Shown: positions 37,213-48,399, counted from the stretch's first letter. The stretch: 64,000 nt of DNA from Atriophallophorus winterbourni (GCA_013407085.1 JACCGJ010001363.1:62001-126000), one strand, 5' to 3'. Notes: a model not told the origin generated them from the letters alone. Made by a program: numbers and translations.

Positions 37213-38198
37213 AGTCGCGTTGATTTTGTTTCAAGTCGTTTAGTCAGGTCTCCGTTCATTTGTCTGTATGTTGTTGTGTCCTGGAGTAGCTGTTCAGCCT
37301 TCTCGATATAATCTGCCTTGTTCATTACCACAGTCGTTCTTTTTTTGTCGGCAGGGAGGATAACTATGTTTCGGTCTTGTTTCAATCTGTTCAAAGCGTT
37401 GGTTTCCTGTTTATTGAGTGTGTTATGTTCCAAGTTCCTGGTGAGCGCAGGTACAATTAGTTGGCGGACTTCTTCTTGTGCGCCTTCTGTCAAAGTGTGA
37501 GATTTCAGTATTGACTCCAAATTAGCCACGAATTCAGTATGATCGGCGTCTTTCAAATTGAAGTTAAGACCACGTGCGAGAATTCGTTGTTCGTTCTCTG
37601 TCAGGGGTCTGTCGGACAGGTTTTTGACCCAAGGTTCGCCGCTGGTGATATATTGGTGCGGGGTAATAATTCGGAGTTTGTTTTCCAGGTCACGCCGTTT
37701 GTTAAGCTTGGTTTTTCGGGTCGTTTTCGCGATGGCGTCGGCTAACTGCTGTGTTAGTTCATGTCCAAATCGGTTTTCACATATTCGCTTTTCGTTCCGG
37801 ATAACGTTGGAATATTTCTTGAGTCGTTTGTGTGCGTCATCAATCATGAATTGCAACCACTGCCGATTTTGTCGTTCCATTAGTTGCCGCGCACGGGAAT
37901 TGTAGATCGGTGGTCGTCTTTGTAAAGATTTTGGAGTTAGGTTCCTGTGTTGGCACTTATACAAGAAAAATAGTTGCTCATAAGTTGCATCTGTTCTTCC
38001 GCTAAAGCTTTCCCAGCGTCTGGCATTCTTAAGCGTTGATCGCCCGAACTGTTCAGCAATAGAGGAGAATATACGTAGCTCCGGATGGGTGTCGATGCAG
38101 CAGAGGATGAGTTCCACCTTGTAGGTCGCTTTATTGTAATTAACGGTACAGTGATTTCGAGTCATTACATTACGGAAGACAGCGTTCTTCTCCCTCAC
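37209..38198 (-). CDS. Penelope element 2 N-terminal region
   Basis: A 329-codon frame rich in Lys, Arg and Gln with 'SDRPLTENEQRILARGLNFN' and 'RDIVILPADK'-like 'DRNIVILPADKKRTTVVMN', the usual segment before Penelope RT. It goes out of frame at about 37210 next to the RT frame. Frame 38433-38209 (74 codons) may be its upstream start. Confidence 0.85.
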   Translation of the reverse strand: MREKNAVFRNVMTRNHCTVNYNKATYKVELILCCIDTHPELRIFSSIAEQFGRSTLKNARRWESFSGRTDATYEQLFFLYKCQHRNLTPKSLQRRPPIYNSRARQLMERQNRQWLQFMIDDAHKRLKKYSNVIRNEKRICENRFGHELTQQLADAIAKTTRKTKLNKRRDLENKLRIITPHQYITSGEPWVKNLSDRPLTENEQRILARGLNFNLKDADHTEFVANLESILKSHTLTEGAQEEVRQLIVPALTRNLEHNTLNKQETNALNRLKQDRNIVILPADKKRTTVVMNKADYIEKAEQLLQDTTTYRQMNGDLTKRLETKSTRL

Positions 38199-38208
38199 GA
38201 GTATCGGA

Positions 38209-38433
38209 CTATAAATTATTCTCCTTATCCAATTTACACGCCGAAGTAATCAATTGGCTTTCCGCATAATTTCCCAAAATAGTTCCAGTCCGATGTGATT
38301 TGACCCAACGAATTGATTTTTTGATACATTGCGCATACAGTGAAACTACATTTTCACACATTCTGTTTTCCCAAATCCCTTTTACGCTGTTGGTTATGTT
38401 TTTTTCTATCGTGTTGCTTGCCTGCAGAACCAA
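38209..38433 (-). pseudogene. Possible upstream start of Penelope element 2 coding region
   Basis: A 74-codon minus-strand frame ending 11 bp before the next. Content ('WVKSHRTGTILGNYAESQL') is not diagnostic. Position and strand suggest the N-terminus, cut off by a frameshift. Confidence 0.45.
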
Positions 38434-38750
38434 GCCCTCTCAAAATCGTAATGACGTACTAGCAACCCCTTTAAGTAAAACTAGATTCCGTAATATACGC
38501 AGTGATGTGCAATATCGTCCTTCGTTTTAGCAGTCAACAGCACTGTTTTATTTACCGAAGCTGCCTTATTATCTACTTTCCACTAATCCTTTTCATGTTT
38601 TGTTTCTACAAACGGCTGTGCCATGGTCACAGTCGACTTGAACTTTATCTTCTAATTCACATCATTTCGTCAACAGAATTGTAGCGTTTTCCATTGCCAA
38701 AATAGCTGCAATCAAAGATGGCTCTCGATTAATCAGCTGGCAGTCGGAGG

Positions 38751-38933
38751 TATGAAAGCACAAGCCTGATCCAGGCAAAGTGCCGTACAGTCAGGGACTG
38801 CACATGGGCAATATTACTGTCAGGTTGCCCAGGCCTAGACAGATGAGAAATAGAGAATAAAGATGGTAGTGAGACTCCAGCGTGTTTCAACATGCAGCTC
38901 ACTACCTGTGGCCAATCAATTTAGCAGTCGGAG
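38751..38933 (-). mobile_element. SINE-like repeat, full copy with 11-bp target duplication
   Basis: GCAGTCGGAGG stands on both sides (38740-38750, 38934-38944). The 183 bp between contain all blocks of the family from the tail side (TATGAAAGCACAAGCCTGAT) to the head side (GGCCAATCAATTTA). The head lacks the GCTAACACCGTG extension seen at 22.3 and 31.8 kb, so it is slightly 5'-truncated. Orientation is inferred from the (ATAC)n tail elsewhere. Confidence 0.85.
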
Positions 38934-38944
38934 GGGCTCTGGAT

Positions 38945-39748
38945 ATTATTGGCTCTACATTTTCGTGCTGAATAGGATAGATCATTTCTTGCCACTCTAA
39001 ACAACGCTTTTCATGTGACGCGCATGCAGTGGTAAGGTCTCACAACATTACAAAGACAGCTTCTGCTATACAATTTCACAACAAGGCAGTTAAAGTGAAT
39101 GTCAGTTTTATCTGGACTCAGGTTCGATACATTTGATGAACAGCCTCGAAATCCCCGGGTTGATTATCACCGTACTGAGAGGTGACTTTATTATGAACCG
39201 TTTCGATTCACGTGGATGGAGTAATGTGTTTTACACGGTGTTTGATGCTTACCGGTGTTTTCGAGCGTTTACTTACTGTGATATTCAATCCTTAGAAGAG
39301 CTTCGCGCGAAAGGCCAACTGGAATTACTAAGTTATTTTACACGCCAGTTCTATCTCTTACGAAAGTTTCCTGAAATTTCTTTCAATATAAAACGTCAAT
39401 CTTCATCTAAAATCGATCAATATATTTTATTTCCATCCAGAACGTCACTACGTCTGATGTACTTCATCTCGTTCTCATCAAAAGCATATTAACATTGAAC
39501 GACGAATGAACCATTTATTCCGCGGATATTTTGTGAATCAAATTTTGTTCTTACGTCTCCATTATTGTGAACCATTTTATCAAATTTTAATTTGCTGGAA
39601 TTTCGAATAAAGATTTTCATTCTCTTTCTCACCCGTGTAATTTTAAACTTGTGGTGTTTGAGTTTATCCAAAAAATCGAATCCATCGTACAAGCTTCACG
39701 AAAACTATTCAATCTACATAGTCAAACCGTCGTTCGTAATATTTTCAG
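38945..39748. other. Upstream region of the exonuclease gene; one unassigned frame
   Basis: A 119-codon plus-strand frame (39133-39492) has no motif that I recognise; it may be chance. Promoter or first exon of the next gene could lie here. Confidence 0.35.
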
Positions 39749-39760
39749 CATTGGTGTCGC

Positions 39761-39895
39761 ATGAATTCTCAAATTTCAAATATCGGTATGAAGTTCGCGA
39801 ATAATTTGGGGAATATAAAGCCTCAAATATTTCCTTACTTTCTCGTTTTGGATTTCGAAGCCACATGCGATAAGCATGAAAGGCCCACTCCTATC
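39761..39895 (+). CDS. ERI3: ERI3-type exon 1 (or first recognised): ExoI motif
   Basis: Codes 'FPYFLVLDFEATCDKHERPT' and ends at donor GTGAGT, phase 0. Start Met at 39761 or 39788, or an upstream exon spliced at TTTTCAG/39749. The DFEAT motif supplies two metal ligands. Confidence 0.85.
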
Positions 39896-42800
39896 GTGAG
39901 TTCAAGTGTAGTTTTGTTCACTTTGGTACATATTTTTTCGATGAACCTTGTGTGTGCATTTCAATAGGCAGAAACAAGTATATCATTCAGATATACGGGA
40001 AAATATTGAAAAAATTCCAATGTGTGTAGCATTTTCACGTGTCAAAATAATATTTTTCATCTCATACTTATTAGTCAACACTGGGAGCACAAGCGAGTAT
40101 AGTTAGCCTCAGCGCTAAATAGCGCAAAGCGATTCTAAGGGCATCGGACCATGGTTTTATATCTGATTCGCAAGCGTACATTAACTCGTAATTATTTTTC
40201 ACCGCAATATGGAGCGCCATGTTTTACAAATTTCTTTACGATGCATTTTATTTGCCAGGTGTTTACATTGATTAGTAATTTCGACTGCAATATAATGTAG
40301 GCGTTCGGTCTACACTTTGATACAATGTCCCATCATTTTTCTTCTTCGTTTTCTGTCTAAGCTGAATGAATGATCAAGTGTGCATATTCTGTAATATTTC
40401 TTAGAGCTTTTAAGTATGCGTTCGGTGTTCTTGTTCACGCTATGAAGTTCCCATGCAATGTGAATCACGTGTATTCGCCAGAGCTATCCTTTCGTTGGAG
40501 TTTATCACTCTGAACCTCTTGTATTCTTGAGCACCAAATCAGAACGGAATTTTAACTTTCCTATGCGTTAACCGTGTAAGCGATTGGTTGAAGCTTATAC
40601 GTATCGTTGCTTTTAGGTCTTTTGCATCGGATATGCATGGCAACCAGAGTACGAATGATGGAAGAAATAAAACGAAACAACGATGTTACTTATGAGTAGA
40701 GTAATATTGTAAAAATGGGAAACGGTATCAGTATCTTGTGTTTAGGCATCGTACAGCTGTGATATACTATCAGAAATTTTAAACCGTGTTGAATTACACA
40801 CATTTTATACTCAAAAATTAAAGGTGAACCCATTCATGTCAACGATAATTTTTATAATTGTCGGTATACGGCGTTTGTTAATATTGGTTAACAATCCAAC
40901 GCATAGCCCATATAATCGTTTCTCATATATGAAGTAACCCACTCGTGTAAAAGCTCCATAGTCGTTTTCTGAAGCTCCTTCAGCATATGACGTAGGTTTG
41001 GTAGTTGAATTAGGTCGTTTTGCGTTGTAGAATATTTTTCAATGCATGAATCTGCTGGTATGTGTGCTTGGCTACGAATCATTAGGCTTGCGTGAACCAT
41101 CTCTTCGCGTATATGATATCGCTTTACTTGTATTATATTTCCAACCATACGGCAAACTCTCAAGCTTCATGCGATCTTTTGTAACCAGGATACATAGCTT
41201 ACTACTAAGTGTGTGTTAACCAAACTATAACACTCGTCCATGGAATACTGCGTAAATGTCAGATCAAACAAAATCAGTGGTATAACTTCGCACTTGGTCC
41301 CACGACGCACACAGTATCGAACCTCCGAATCTTTGTATATGCGACAACCATGACATTGCGTTAAACTTCAAGTATTAATCGCTCATTAGTGACTGAGTTT
41401 TGTGAAACTCTTTTATTTGACGTATTCCATCAGATATGAGTATTACTCTTCCGCTTGTTTCACTTAGGTTCAATTTGTTACGTTTCCCGTTTCGTAGAGT
41501 CCCTTCTGCTACCTTCAGCTATTTCCGTCGTGGTTGTACTTTCTTTGCCCGCTTTCTAATGCATGCCTCGTAAAAGGTATTTAAAAATTCCACCGCCCTT
41601 TGTAGGAAATTATCGAATTCCCTGTGGTCAAGGTTAATTCCGCGACGCTCAAGATTGAAAGCGAATTCCATCATTACGTCAAACCAGTGGCACATCCGTA
41701 CTTGACAGATTTCTGTACAGAAGTAATTACACTTGGTCATTTGTTCCACCTTTAGTTGGAAAATACTTTTCCATTTACCTCCTGCATTTTTCATTTTCCA
41801 TTTTTAAGCTTACTGGTATTATCCAAGACATGGTCGACGAACAACCAACCTTAGGGGATGTTTTGAAAGTGAGTTGTAATGATGAGCTATTATGTTGTTG
41901 TGCCGTAAAAAGGAAGCAAATCAATCTTCCTCAACAATCGTGTATTGCGGACTCTGTGAGATCAGCTTCTTTTGCTTTGGCATAAGATGTAGGGTAATTA
42001 AACAATCAGCTGAATGCTCACTGTATTTGTCTTCGAGGGATGAGCTTGCAATCCTGTTTCGCGGTAGGTAATACCACTCACAGATCTGTCTCGAATCAGT
42101 ATGTATGACGAAAATGCATGCAAAATGAGTGTGCTTTATCATGTTTATTAAGCTCATGACCTAATTTTGCTCTTCTGGTCTGATGAGAGGAAACAAAAGC
42201 AAACTGGTTTTCGAGTATATGTATGGAGGATGTAGTCACCGTTAGCCTTCTTCAATCGATGTCCACCATTGAAGTACATCTCATCCGTTATATGTCCCTT
42301 CGCGTTACGATGCGTTTCGGTTATGTATGAAATCGTATGTCTGTCTACAATCGTAGACTGGACTTGGGTTAAGATTCTCTCGGTTTGTCCAGGCTTAGAC
42401 AACTATAAGAAAACAAACATCACTGAAAGACTTTAGTGTGTTTCCGCATGCAACTCATTGCCGCTGTTGAGCCTATTCAGAACGGTGTTATCGGTGCAGC
42501 AATGGGGTACTGCATGATTGCATATCCGTTTTGGAGTAACAACCTGTTCGTCAGCATCCGGTGCCGGCCCGATCTCCAGTCGAGAGCCGAATCTGCTTCT
42601 CCATAACCACGACAAATTTGGCCATTTTACGCGCTCCATCACTTCAGTGAAACACGCTCTGTGATGACCGTAAACTGATGTTGAATATCAGTGCGGTGGA
42701 TGTGATCAACATCAAAACGTGTCGATAACATTTTAGTGTGCGACTATTGTAATTTCGTGGCTGTTTAGCCTCAAATTCCTTGTAATATTTTTTTAGATAA

Positions 42801-45800
42801 AACTATCTGTATGCCTGCACAGACGCCAACTGGCCGCTTATCTTTGGAATGTTCACATCCCCAGTACTTATAGTAGAATACCTGCTTCGCATTGTTGGTA
42901 CCCGCTGATCAAAGCGGCGAGATTAGTTTTAGTAAGATTTGAAACCGTTGTAAAGCCATAAAATGGGTTTTATTTTGAATTCACTTTTAACATGACTCAT
43001 AAACAAAGGAGAATTGTATTCCAGGCCCTGTGGATTCATGCTGGTGAACATTATAACATGAAGATGGCAAGATTCGTTTCAGTGCGTATGTTAAAGGAGT
43101 TAGCAACAAAATTGCTTAATAAGATGTGCATGAGCAATCCTGGAATGTGATGTAAGTCAACCAATGAAATTGAGATGTGTAACATCCGAGATGGATCCCT
43201 TTTCTTTGTAAACTTACATTTAAATTTACAAACAGATATTTTGTTATTCCTCTTCATGGCTGTTCGCTCAAATTCGTTTCAGTTGTTCGATGAATTTCTT
43301 AAAACAGAAAAACTTGTCGGTGCAGATGACAATTTCGCCTTCGTCACATGTGGAGATTGGGATTTACAAACAATGTGGGTAACTCGCCCGAACTCTTTTC
43401 TCCAGTGCTTGCTTGTTTCGATTGGGCAAAAATGATCTCGACAATCGTTTTCACGATTCACCAGTTATTGATTAATTAGCTGCACCTTTCAATAGGTTAT
43501 TTTTATTGTTATTTTATTGGAGGATTTGAACGTCCTTATCCTTTTATAGATGAACACGTCACATATTAATTGCCCAAACTTCAGTGAAATACCCATAACG
43601 TATCCATTGCTGTTATTATACGGTTGCTTTATGACTGAACCACATATCACAGTCAGTGTTTCATCTCGCGCTGCAATTCGTATTGGGCTAGAAAGGTACT
43701 GATGTGTTGCGCAGTTACCATATTTCGAGCTCAATGTTGGCGAATCATTGTTTGTTATAGTGTTATCGAGAGGATGTGATTCACGGATCTTTTTAGCATA
43801 AATCATGTTCGATTATCATTCACTCATACTTAGGAATCCATTCCTTCTTCGATAAGACACGGCCAATTCCGGTGTCCTGACAATTTGTTGTATTCAGTTT
43901 ACCACCATCGTGTTTAGCCTGAATGTGGTAAGTAATCGGGATGAAACAATTTCCCAAACCACGTACTCTGGGTTGGAATAAAATACGATCATAATACCTG
44001 GTGCGCTAACACCCATGTTTTCTTGATCCGTTTTCTCTTCATTAAAATATTTTTTTCTATTTTTTCGTGTTTGTACAGGCTTCCATCTCAATGTAAACAT
44101 CTCAATCTTCCCGTTCCATCATACTTCAAACGGTGGATTAATTTGAAACTTGTACGTGGTTGACCACTTGTTTTATAATGCTACGACTTGTTCTATTGTT
44201 GGTGTTTATTTTATTGCAACCTGCCCTTACATTGTATCGTGCAACGTGCTGGAATTCTGTTATTTAATAACTGAAGCTGGACACACCGGTGTCTTGCAAA
44301 TCCGGGTTAATATAACGAAATACAATATTATTATGTAGTGGACCATATGACGCGCTTAATTTGTTACTGTTTCCCGATCGAAGTCACCCATGAACTTACT
44401 AAAATGGCCTTTCTCAGCCTGCAATATGCAGGGTGGCAATTACTCTCACGCTGCAGTATCCGTTAGTTCCGCGATTTTTATCGGACTCACTAGCCTTGGT
44501 CAAATGGTCTGGGGTAGTTCTTTCTGTGTAGAGCATATGAAATTGGGCACGGTTGCGTCTGCACCTCGATTTTGGAGTTATGAATGCCTTCTAAGCCAAT
44601 GCACAATACAGTGCTTCGAATGGACACAAGCCTGTTCAGAGAACGTCTTTTGATGATAAAACGCATTTGGTTCACGATCAACCTTTGCTTTTTTCTCTGT
44701 CCCAATCTTTTAGAAGACTCGGTTCAAGATTCAAGAAATTATACTGACAAAGGTACTCAAACACGCCTATATCTAATAAGCGAATCTCGTTGTTACAGAG
44801 TGCTTTCAGTGCGTCTGTTTCGATTGTCACTGTCAGCTGGTTTTGTGCGAATCTGTTCCCCTCTAGCCCTCGCTACGTTTGACCCGCCTGACCGAAACTA
44901 GTTGTTTATATTCTCCATCTACTACTGTTTCCGAACCATTCGGACCATTCTATTGGAATTCTTTCGTAGACCAAATTTATGTAGATTTTCGATTGGTTTG
45001 GGTAGTCTTCTATGTGCTACGTGTTCTTGCGTTGAGCTGGAGAGCGGTGTTCTACCGATCATTCGGGGGATCTTCTTCGGCGCTGTTCGGTAGTACTCCC
45101 CACTCTCTATTCAATATCACTCAGAAATCGCGGTTGTTTATCCGTTACATTCGTTCCTTGTAAGACATTTTCTTTAAACCTTCGATCTGTTTTTGTTGCC
45201 CACGTATTAAGCAATCCTTTTCTAGTCCGATTTTGCTATGCGTATTTCGTCGAGAATCTAAGTCACAGGTTCCTCCGTAACCCGAATACGCCATTTAAAT
45301 TGGAAAGAGAATGCTTTTTTGAGACCCCCACCTCCAGTCTTCGTGATTCTTTCCTGAGTGCCTCGGTGATATAACTAAACTAGACTAGTGTCGTATAATC
45401 ACATGATGCCCTTGATGGTGCAGTGTTTAAATTTAACCCGACGCGTGTAGCAACTTTACTAATATTTTCTGAATTACTTGCAACATTTAACCGTTTTGCT
45501 GAGAATGACGATGTGTAATACTTCTGATCCCTTAAAATCTTTTCCTCGTTGATAGTTCGCTAAGGCGTGTTCCGTGATCCGGTCAACAGACATAGATGAA
45601 ATTGATCTGAATTTAAAAAGCTCATTTGCATGCATTTCCATCACACCCCACGATCCGTTTCGTGTTGTCTGCACTCATCACATAGGGGCAGTAGAATCAG
45701 GATCCGCATGTGCTTGATACAGTGGAATGAAGTTAATTTGAAGAATCTATGGTAGCCTAATTCCAGGAGAAGGAAAACCAAGACTATTGAAGAAAAGCCT

Positions 45801-48324
45801 ACGTCTCCTAGCAGGCTCAATAATGAGCTGATGAGTTATGTTCACGCTAAAGCGTCACTCCGCTCACCGTATTTTGGGGATCGAAAAATTATCGCATCAC
45901 TTCCCACGATGTTTTCTGTTCCTTGTACCGGACAGAGCGGTTAGAAGTGACATTTCTAAGTATAGCACAGCCAATCACTACGTTATTTTTCATAAAGTTG
46001 GAAGATGATTATGCAAAAAGGGGCAAGTATGTTGAAAGGAAACGGGAAAGAGTATCACATTTTGAAAAATCCATTGTGTCATATAGGAAATAACTAGTTG
46101 TTTCAGCTATTAATGATACTGATGAAGCCATGACAAACACACGATATCTGTTGATTATTTCACCTGATTACATCACAACCCTTATGTATAATTCCATGTT
46201 TTGGAAGAACATGATGTGATTATTTGAAATCCTAAACAGTTCACAGCTTGAATCAAATGGCTGATTCGTTGTGTGGATCAGTCATCCACTAATCACATTG
46301 AAATACGAATTCTAGTATAAATGTGTACAAGCCCTAAATTGTTTTGTTCCTGCAAGCACCTTCAAAATCTATCGACCAACAAATTCTGTTTTTTGCCGTT
46401 CGCTTTTTTGCAACTGATTGAATTTACCCGTTCGTTCGACAGGTTTACGCTTCTGTCATGGGACGGTTTCCTTCTAGTATGCTCAGCATGCTTTCAGGTT
46501 TGGGTTTGACTTTGCAAGGCAGACATCACAGTGGAATTGGTTAGTTTGTCTGTTTTGTTGTTCCTCGCAAACGTTTTCTGATTATATTTTCACCTCCTGT
46601 GATACACATAGTTTATGTTTTTAATCTGAAAATTTCTGGTCAAGCGCTCAAGGCGCTGACGCATGACCAGTGTAATGTGTTGCTCCTCTATCCCACTCCC
46701 TTGCACTCCCTTTCATTTTCTTCATTTCCGATAGAATTTGATATAAATAGAGACTACTTCCAATGAATTTTACCCTAGTTTCTGGTTCCCCGTCGTCATT
46801 TATATTGATCTAATATCAGGGTGATTTTCTTCAGGTAAATAGCAGTTTTTCATTCCCAAATGCTGCACAAATAATTGCATTTTGGGAAGGTGTGTTCAAA
46901 CATAATTTCTAACTATCACTGATGGAAAGTTTCTGTCAGGTTTCTTCACCATACCGTTTGGAATCCATCATGTTACCGAATGTAGAAAAAAACATCGGTC
47001 GTCGCAGTTAAAAAATACAACTTAATGTTTGTATGTGTTGAGAAATGGGATTTTGGATCCGTGAGTAACTACCCTAATTATGACTGCTTCTAATAAAACT
47101 TATAAGCTACTAATTAGCCAGTGCTTCATTGGTCTCATAATATATCATTGAGTGTCCCTCCTTCCTGAACCCAGTTATCTTTGGCTTTAATCCGATTGAT
47201 TCGTGGCTATATTTTTTAAGGAGCACTAATAAGGACGAAATTCGCTCTCTTTGATTGTGCTATAAATGACGTGACTAGCTCTGATCACTTAAAGGGCAAC
47301 GATGGTTTTCCACCAATGAATTCCCGCTTACTTGTTTGTCCCCGCATTCGTGTGGTGCTGCACAAATTCTACCGCGTCTCATCCTCGTGTATGTGTAATC
47401 TTTTATTCTGTAAAGCGTCGTCCGCAAGCTGGAGAGGAGATACAGCTCTTGGCTGCTGAACGCAGATAGTGCGCCGGCGTGCAATTGAAGCCGATCGACC
47501 GAGTAATGTCTATCGCGGCGAGCGCTGCGGAAGAGATTGTTCCTCCCGAATCGGACTGTTTAATCATTCGGAAAGCTGTGCAACATGAAATGATCATGCT
47601 ATTGTGATGTACATCCATTGTCGACATCGACCGGAGGAGGCCAACAACAACATTGCGCACGTGACACTGTTAAATTTATTCACGATCAATAATCAGTTCC
47701 ATGCGGGAACACGATGGAGTCTCACTGCCAAAGCACCCATTTTATATCTGTTCAAACCCGAGCATCCTGACCGTCGTGTTACCCGCTTGCTTGTAAATTT
47801 TTGTATACTTAAATTTCGTGGCTTGTATGTTATCGCTTGAACTCGGTTCAAAATGTGGCATCCCTTTAACGATCATGCTTTTGGGTTCCAGCCAAACTCA
47901 ACGCTGGGCAGCTACATCATCATCATCATGGACAACATTACCTTGGTAACATGAATCGAGTGATTAACAGCTCTACAACCAGGTACGATAAAATTCTAAA
48001 GCTACTCAACCGGCGGAAGATTAGGCACCCTCACACTGCAATGAGCTGACTGTACCTCGAACGAAACAGGCATTCAATCGCGTTTAGTGAACGAATAAAC
48101 CGATGCCTGCACGACAACTGCGCGGCTCTGAGTGGGTTTTAACGATTTGTTGCTCGTCTGATGGCAGACTGCATGTAGCGAAAACTAATGCGCTGTAATT
48201 TTTACCACTGATAATGTCTTTTATTTCTTATTTTCTAGATGACGCAAGAAACATATCTCGGATTTTGTGTGAACTGATCAGGCGTGGCGCTGTTCCTGAT
48301 ATAACTGGTGTTTTGAAGCAATGA
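39761..48324 (+). CDS. ERI3: ERI3-type DEDDh 3'-5' exoribonuclease gene (seven exons)
   Basis: Exons read by eye: 39761-39895, 41606-41722, 41809-41868, 43283-43374, 44079-44151, 46443-46539 and 48239-48324. All six junctions keep frame and have GT/AG ends. The product is about 219 residues if the Met at 39761 is used. It follows the exonuclease domain of ERI3/ERI1-family proteins throughout. DEDDh residues are all visible: D and E in 'LVLDFEATCDK', D in 'DEFLKTEK...TCGDWDL', and H and D in 'RHHSGIDD'. The family trims RNA 3' ends (ERI1 acts on histone mRNA, 5.8S rRNA and small RNAs); TCDK and TCGDWDL are closer to ERI3. More N-terminal exons are possible: an in-frame acceptor precedes the Met at 39749. 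Confidence 0.88.
39896..41605 (+). other. Intron 1 of the exonuclease gene
   Basis: 1.7 kb, AT-rich. No mobile element recognised. Confidence 0.5.
41606..41722 (+). CDS. ERI3: ERI3-type exon 2
   Basis: Acceptor CCTTTGTAG, donor GTAATT. Codes 'EIIEFPVVKVNSATLKIESE', 'FHHYVKPVAHPYLTDFCTE', matching ERI3 'EIIEFPILKLNG...FHMYVQPVVHPQLTPFCTE'. An antisense open frame (41794-41519) covers this exon and is its shadow. Confidence 0.9.
41809..41868 (+). CDS. ERI3: ERI3-type exon 3 (60 nt)
   Basis: Acceptor TTTTTAAG, donor GTGAGT, exactly 20 codons: 'LTGIIQDMVDEQPTLGDVLK', the LTGI-Q segment of ERI proteins. The preceding intron is only 86 bp. Confidence 0.9.
42345..42510 (-). mobile_element. SINE-like repeat copy, old
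   Basis: GGTTTGTCCAGGCTTAGACA, GTGTTTCCGCATGCAACTCA and AGAACGGTGTTATCGG match the other copies in order on the minus strand, including the GATAACACCGT head. Strongly diverged; lies in intron 3 of the exonuclease gene. Confidence 0.65.
42511..43282 (+). other. Intron 3, remainder
   Basis: No element recognised. Confidence 0.45.
43283..43374 (+). CDS. ERI3: ERI3-type exon 4
   Basis: Acceptor TTCGTTTCAG. Codes 'LFDEFLKTEKLVGADDNFAF' and 'VTCGDWDLQT' with the third metal-binding Asp, plus AT of a Met codon. The donor is GTGGGT at 43375, chosen over GTAACT at 43379 because only it restores the frame and the family's ML-P-QC sequence. Confidence 0.88.
44079..44151 (+). CDS. ERI3: ERI3-type exon 5
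   Basis: Acceptor TTTGTACAG, donor GTACGT. Codes 'LPSQCKHLNLPVPSYFKRW' and INLKL after completing Met, matching ERI3 'MLPGQCQYLGLPVADYFKQWINLK'. Confidence 0.9.
44152..45589 (+). other. Intron 5, first part
   Basis: Several short plus-strand frames (44390-44653, 44584-44901, 44879-45163) lack motifs and splice logic. No element recognised. Confidence 0.45.
45590..45760 (-). mobile_element. Hammerhead repeat locus 2 (single unit, minus strand)
   Basis: On the minus strand: GGATCCTGATTCTACTGCCC, then a hammerhead-like core (45648-45698): CUAUG, UGAUGAG, stem II UGC/(A)CA with loop AGACA, GAAAC, GGAUC, GUGGGGUGUG, then ATGGAAATGCATGCAAATGA. It matches locus 1b over more than 100 bp. The first C of CUGAUGA is G and the stem III closing pair is altered. 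Confidence 0.65.
46443..46539 (+). CDS. ERI3: ERI3-type exon 6 with catalytic His
   Basis: Acceptor CGTTCGACAG, donor GTTAGT. Codes 'VYASVMGRFPSSMLSMLSGL', 'GLTLQGRHHSGI' and the first base of an Asp codon. The second His aligns with the general base of DEDDh enzymes. Confidence 0.88.
46660..46694. repeat. Shared motif copy (GACCAGTGTAATGTGTTGCTC type)
   Basis: ATGACCAGTGTAATGTGTTG followed by CTC matches the ends of the hammerhead unit at 48.4-48.7 kb and a site at 27.08 kb. The rest of the unit is not seen here. Confidence 0.6.
46695..47339 (+). other. Intron 6, part; nothing recognised
   Basis: AT-rich, short frames only. Confidence 0.4.
47340..47670 (+). mobile_element. RTE 3'-end copy, plus strand
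   Basis: GGAGATACAGCTCTTGGCTG, GCGGCGAGCGCTGCGGAAGA, TTGTTCCTCCCGAATCGGAC and CATTGTCGACATCGACCG match the minus-strand 3' tail of the 0-3.7 kb RTE (about 470 to 230). It lies in the last intron of the exonuclease gene and is 5'-truncated. Confidence 0.8.
47690..47800 (+). mobile_element. Possible old SINE-like repeat copy
   Basis: CATGCGGGAACACGATGGAG, TCTCACTGCC and TTATATCTGTTCAAACCCGA follow the block order of the family, with many changes; the tail is not recognised. It begins right after the RTE 3' end. Confidence 0.45.
48239..48324 (+). CDS. ERI3: ERI3-type exon 7, last
   Basis: Acceptor TTATTTTCTAG. Completes the Asp codon, then 'DARNISRILCELIRRGAVPD' and ITGVLKQ, stop TGA 48322-48324. 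The second Asp of IDD is the last metal ligand. Short C-terminus, as in ERI3. Confidence 0.9.
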
Positions 48325-48399
48325 ACAATATTTAATCGATTTTGATGCCAAACACTCAACTCGGAATTATTTTTTTACATCCAGTACATGCAACTATTT

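Larger units (their letters stand above)
35470..38560 (-). mobile_element. Penelope-like element 2, near full length, minus strand
   Basis: Four consecutive minus-strand frames (38433-38209, 38198-37209, 37212-36541, 36489-35710) cover an N-terminal region, a linker, the RT and the GIY-YIG endonuclease, interrupted by only about three frameshifts. A hammerhead-like motif sits beyond the stop (35598-35645). Length and order suit a nearly complete copy, though terminal repeats could not be delimited. Confidence 0.85.

Noticed and set aside
41519..41794. 91-codon minus-strand frame as a gene
   Set aside because: It is the antisense shadow of ERI3-type exon 2, which matches the family and has proper splice sites.
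45830..45870. Another hammerhead (GCTGATGAGTTATGTTCACG, then CTAAAGCGTC)
   Set aside because: GAAA is UAAA, stem II does not pair, and no flanking unit sequence of the family is present.
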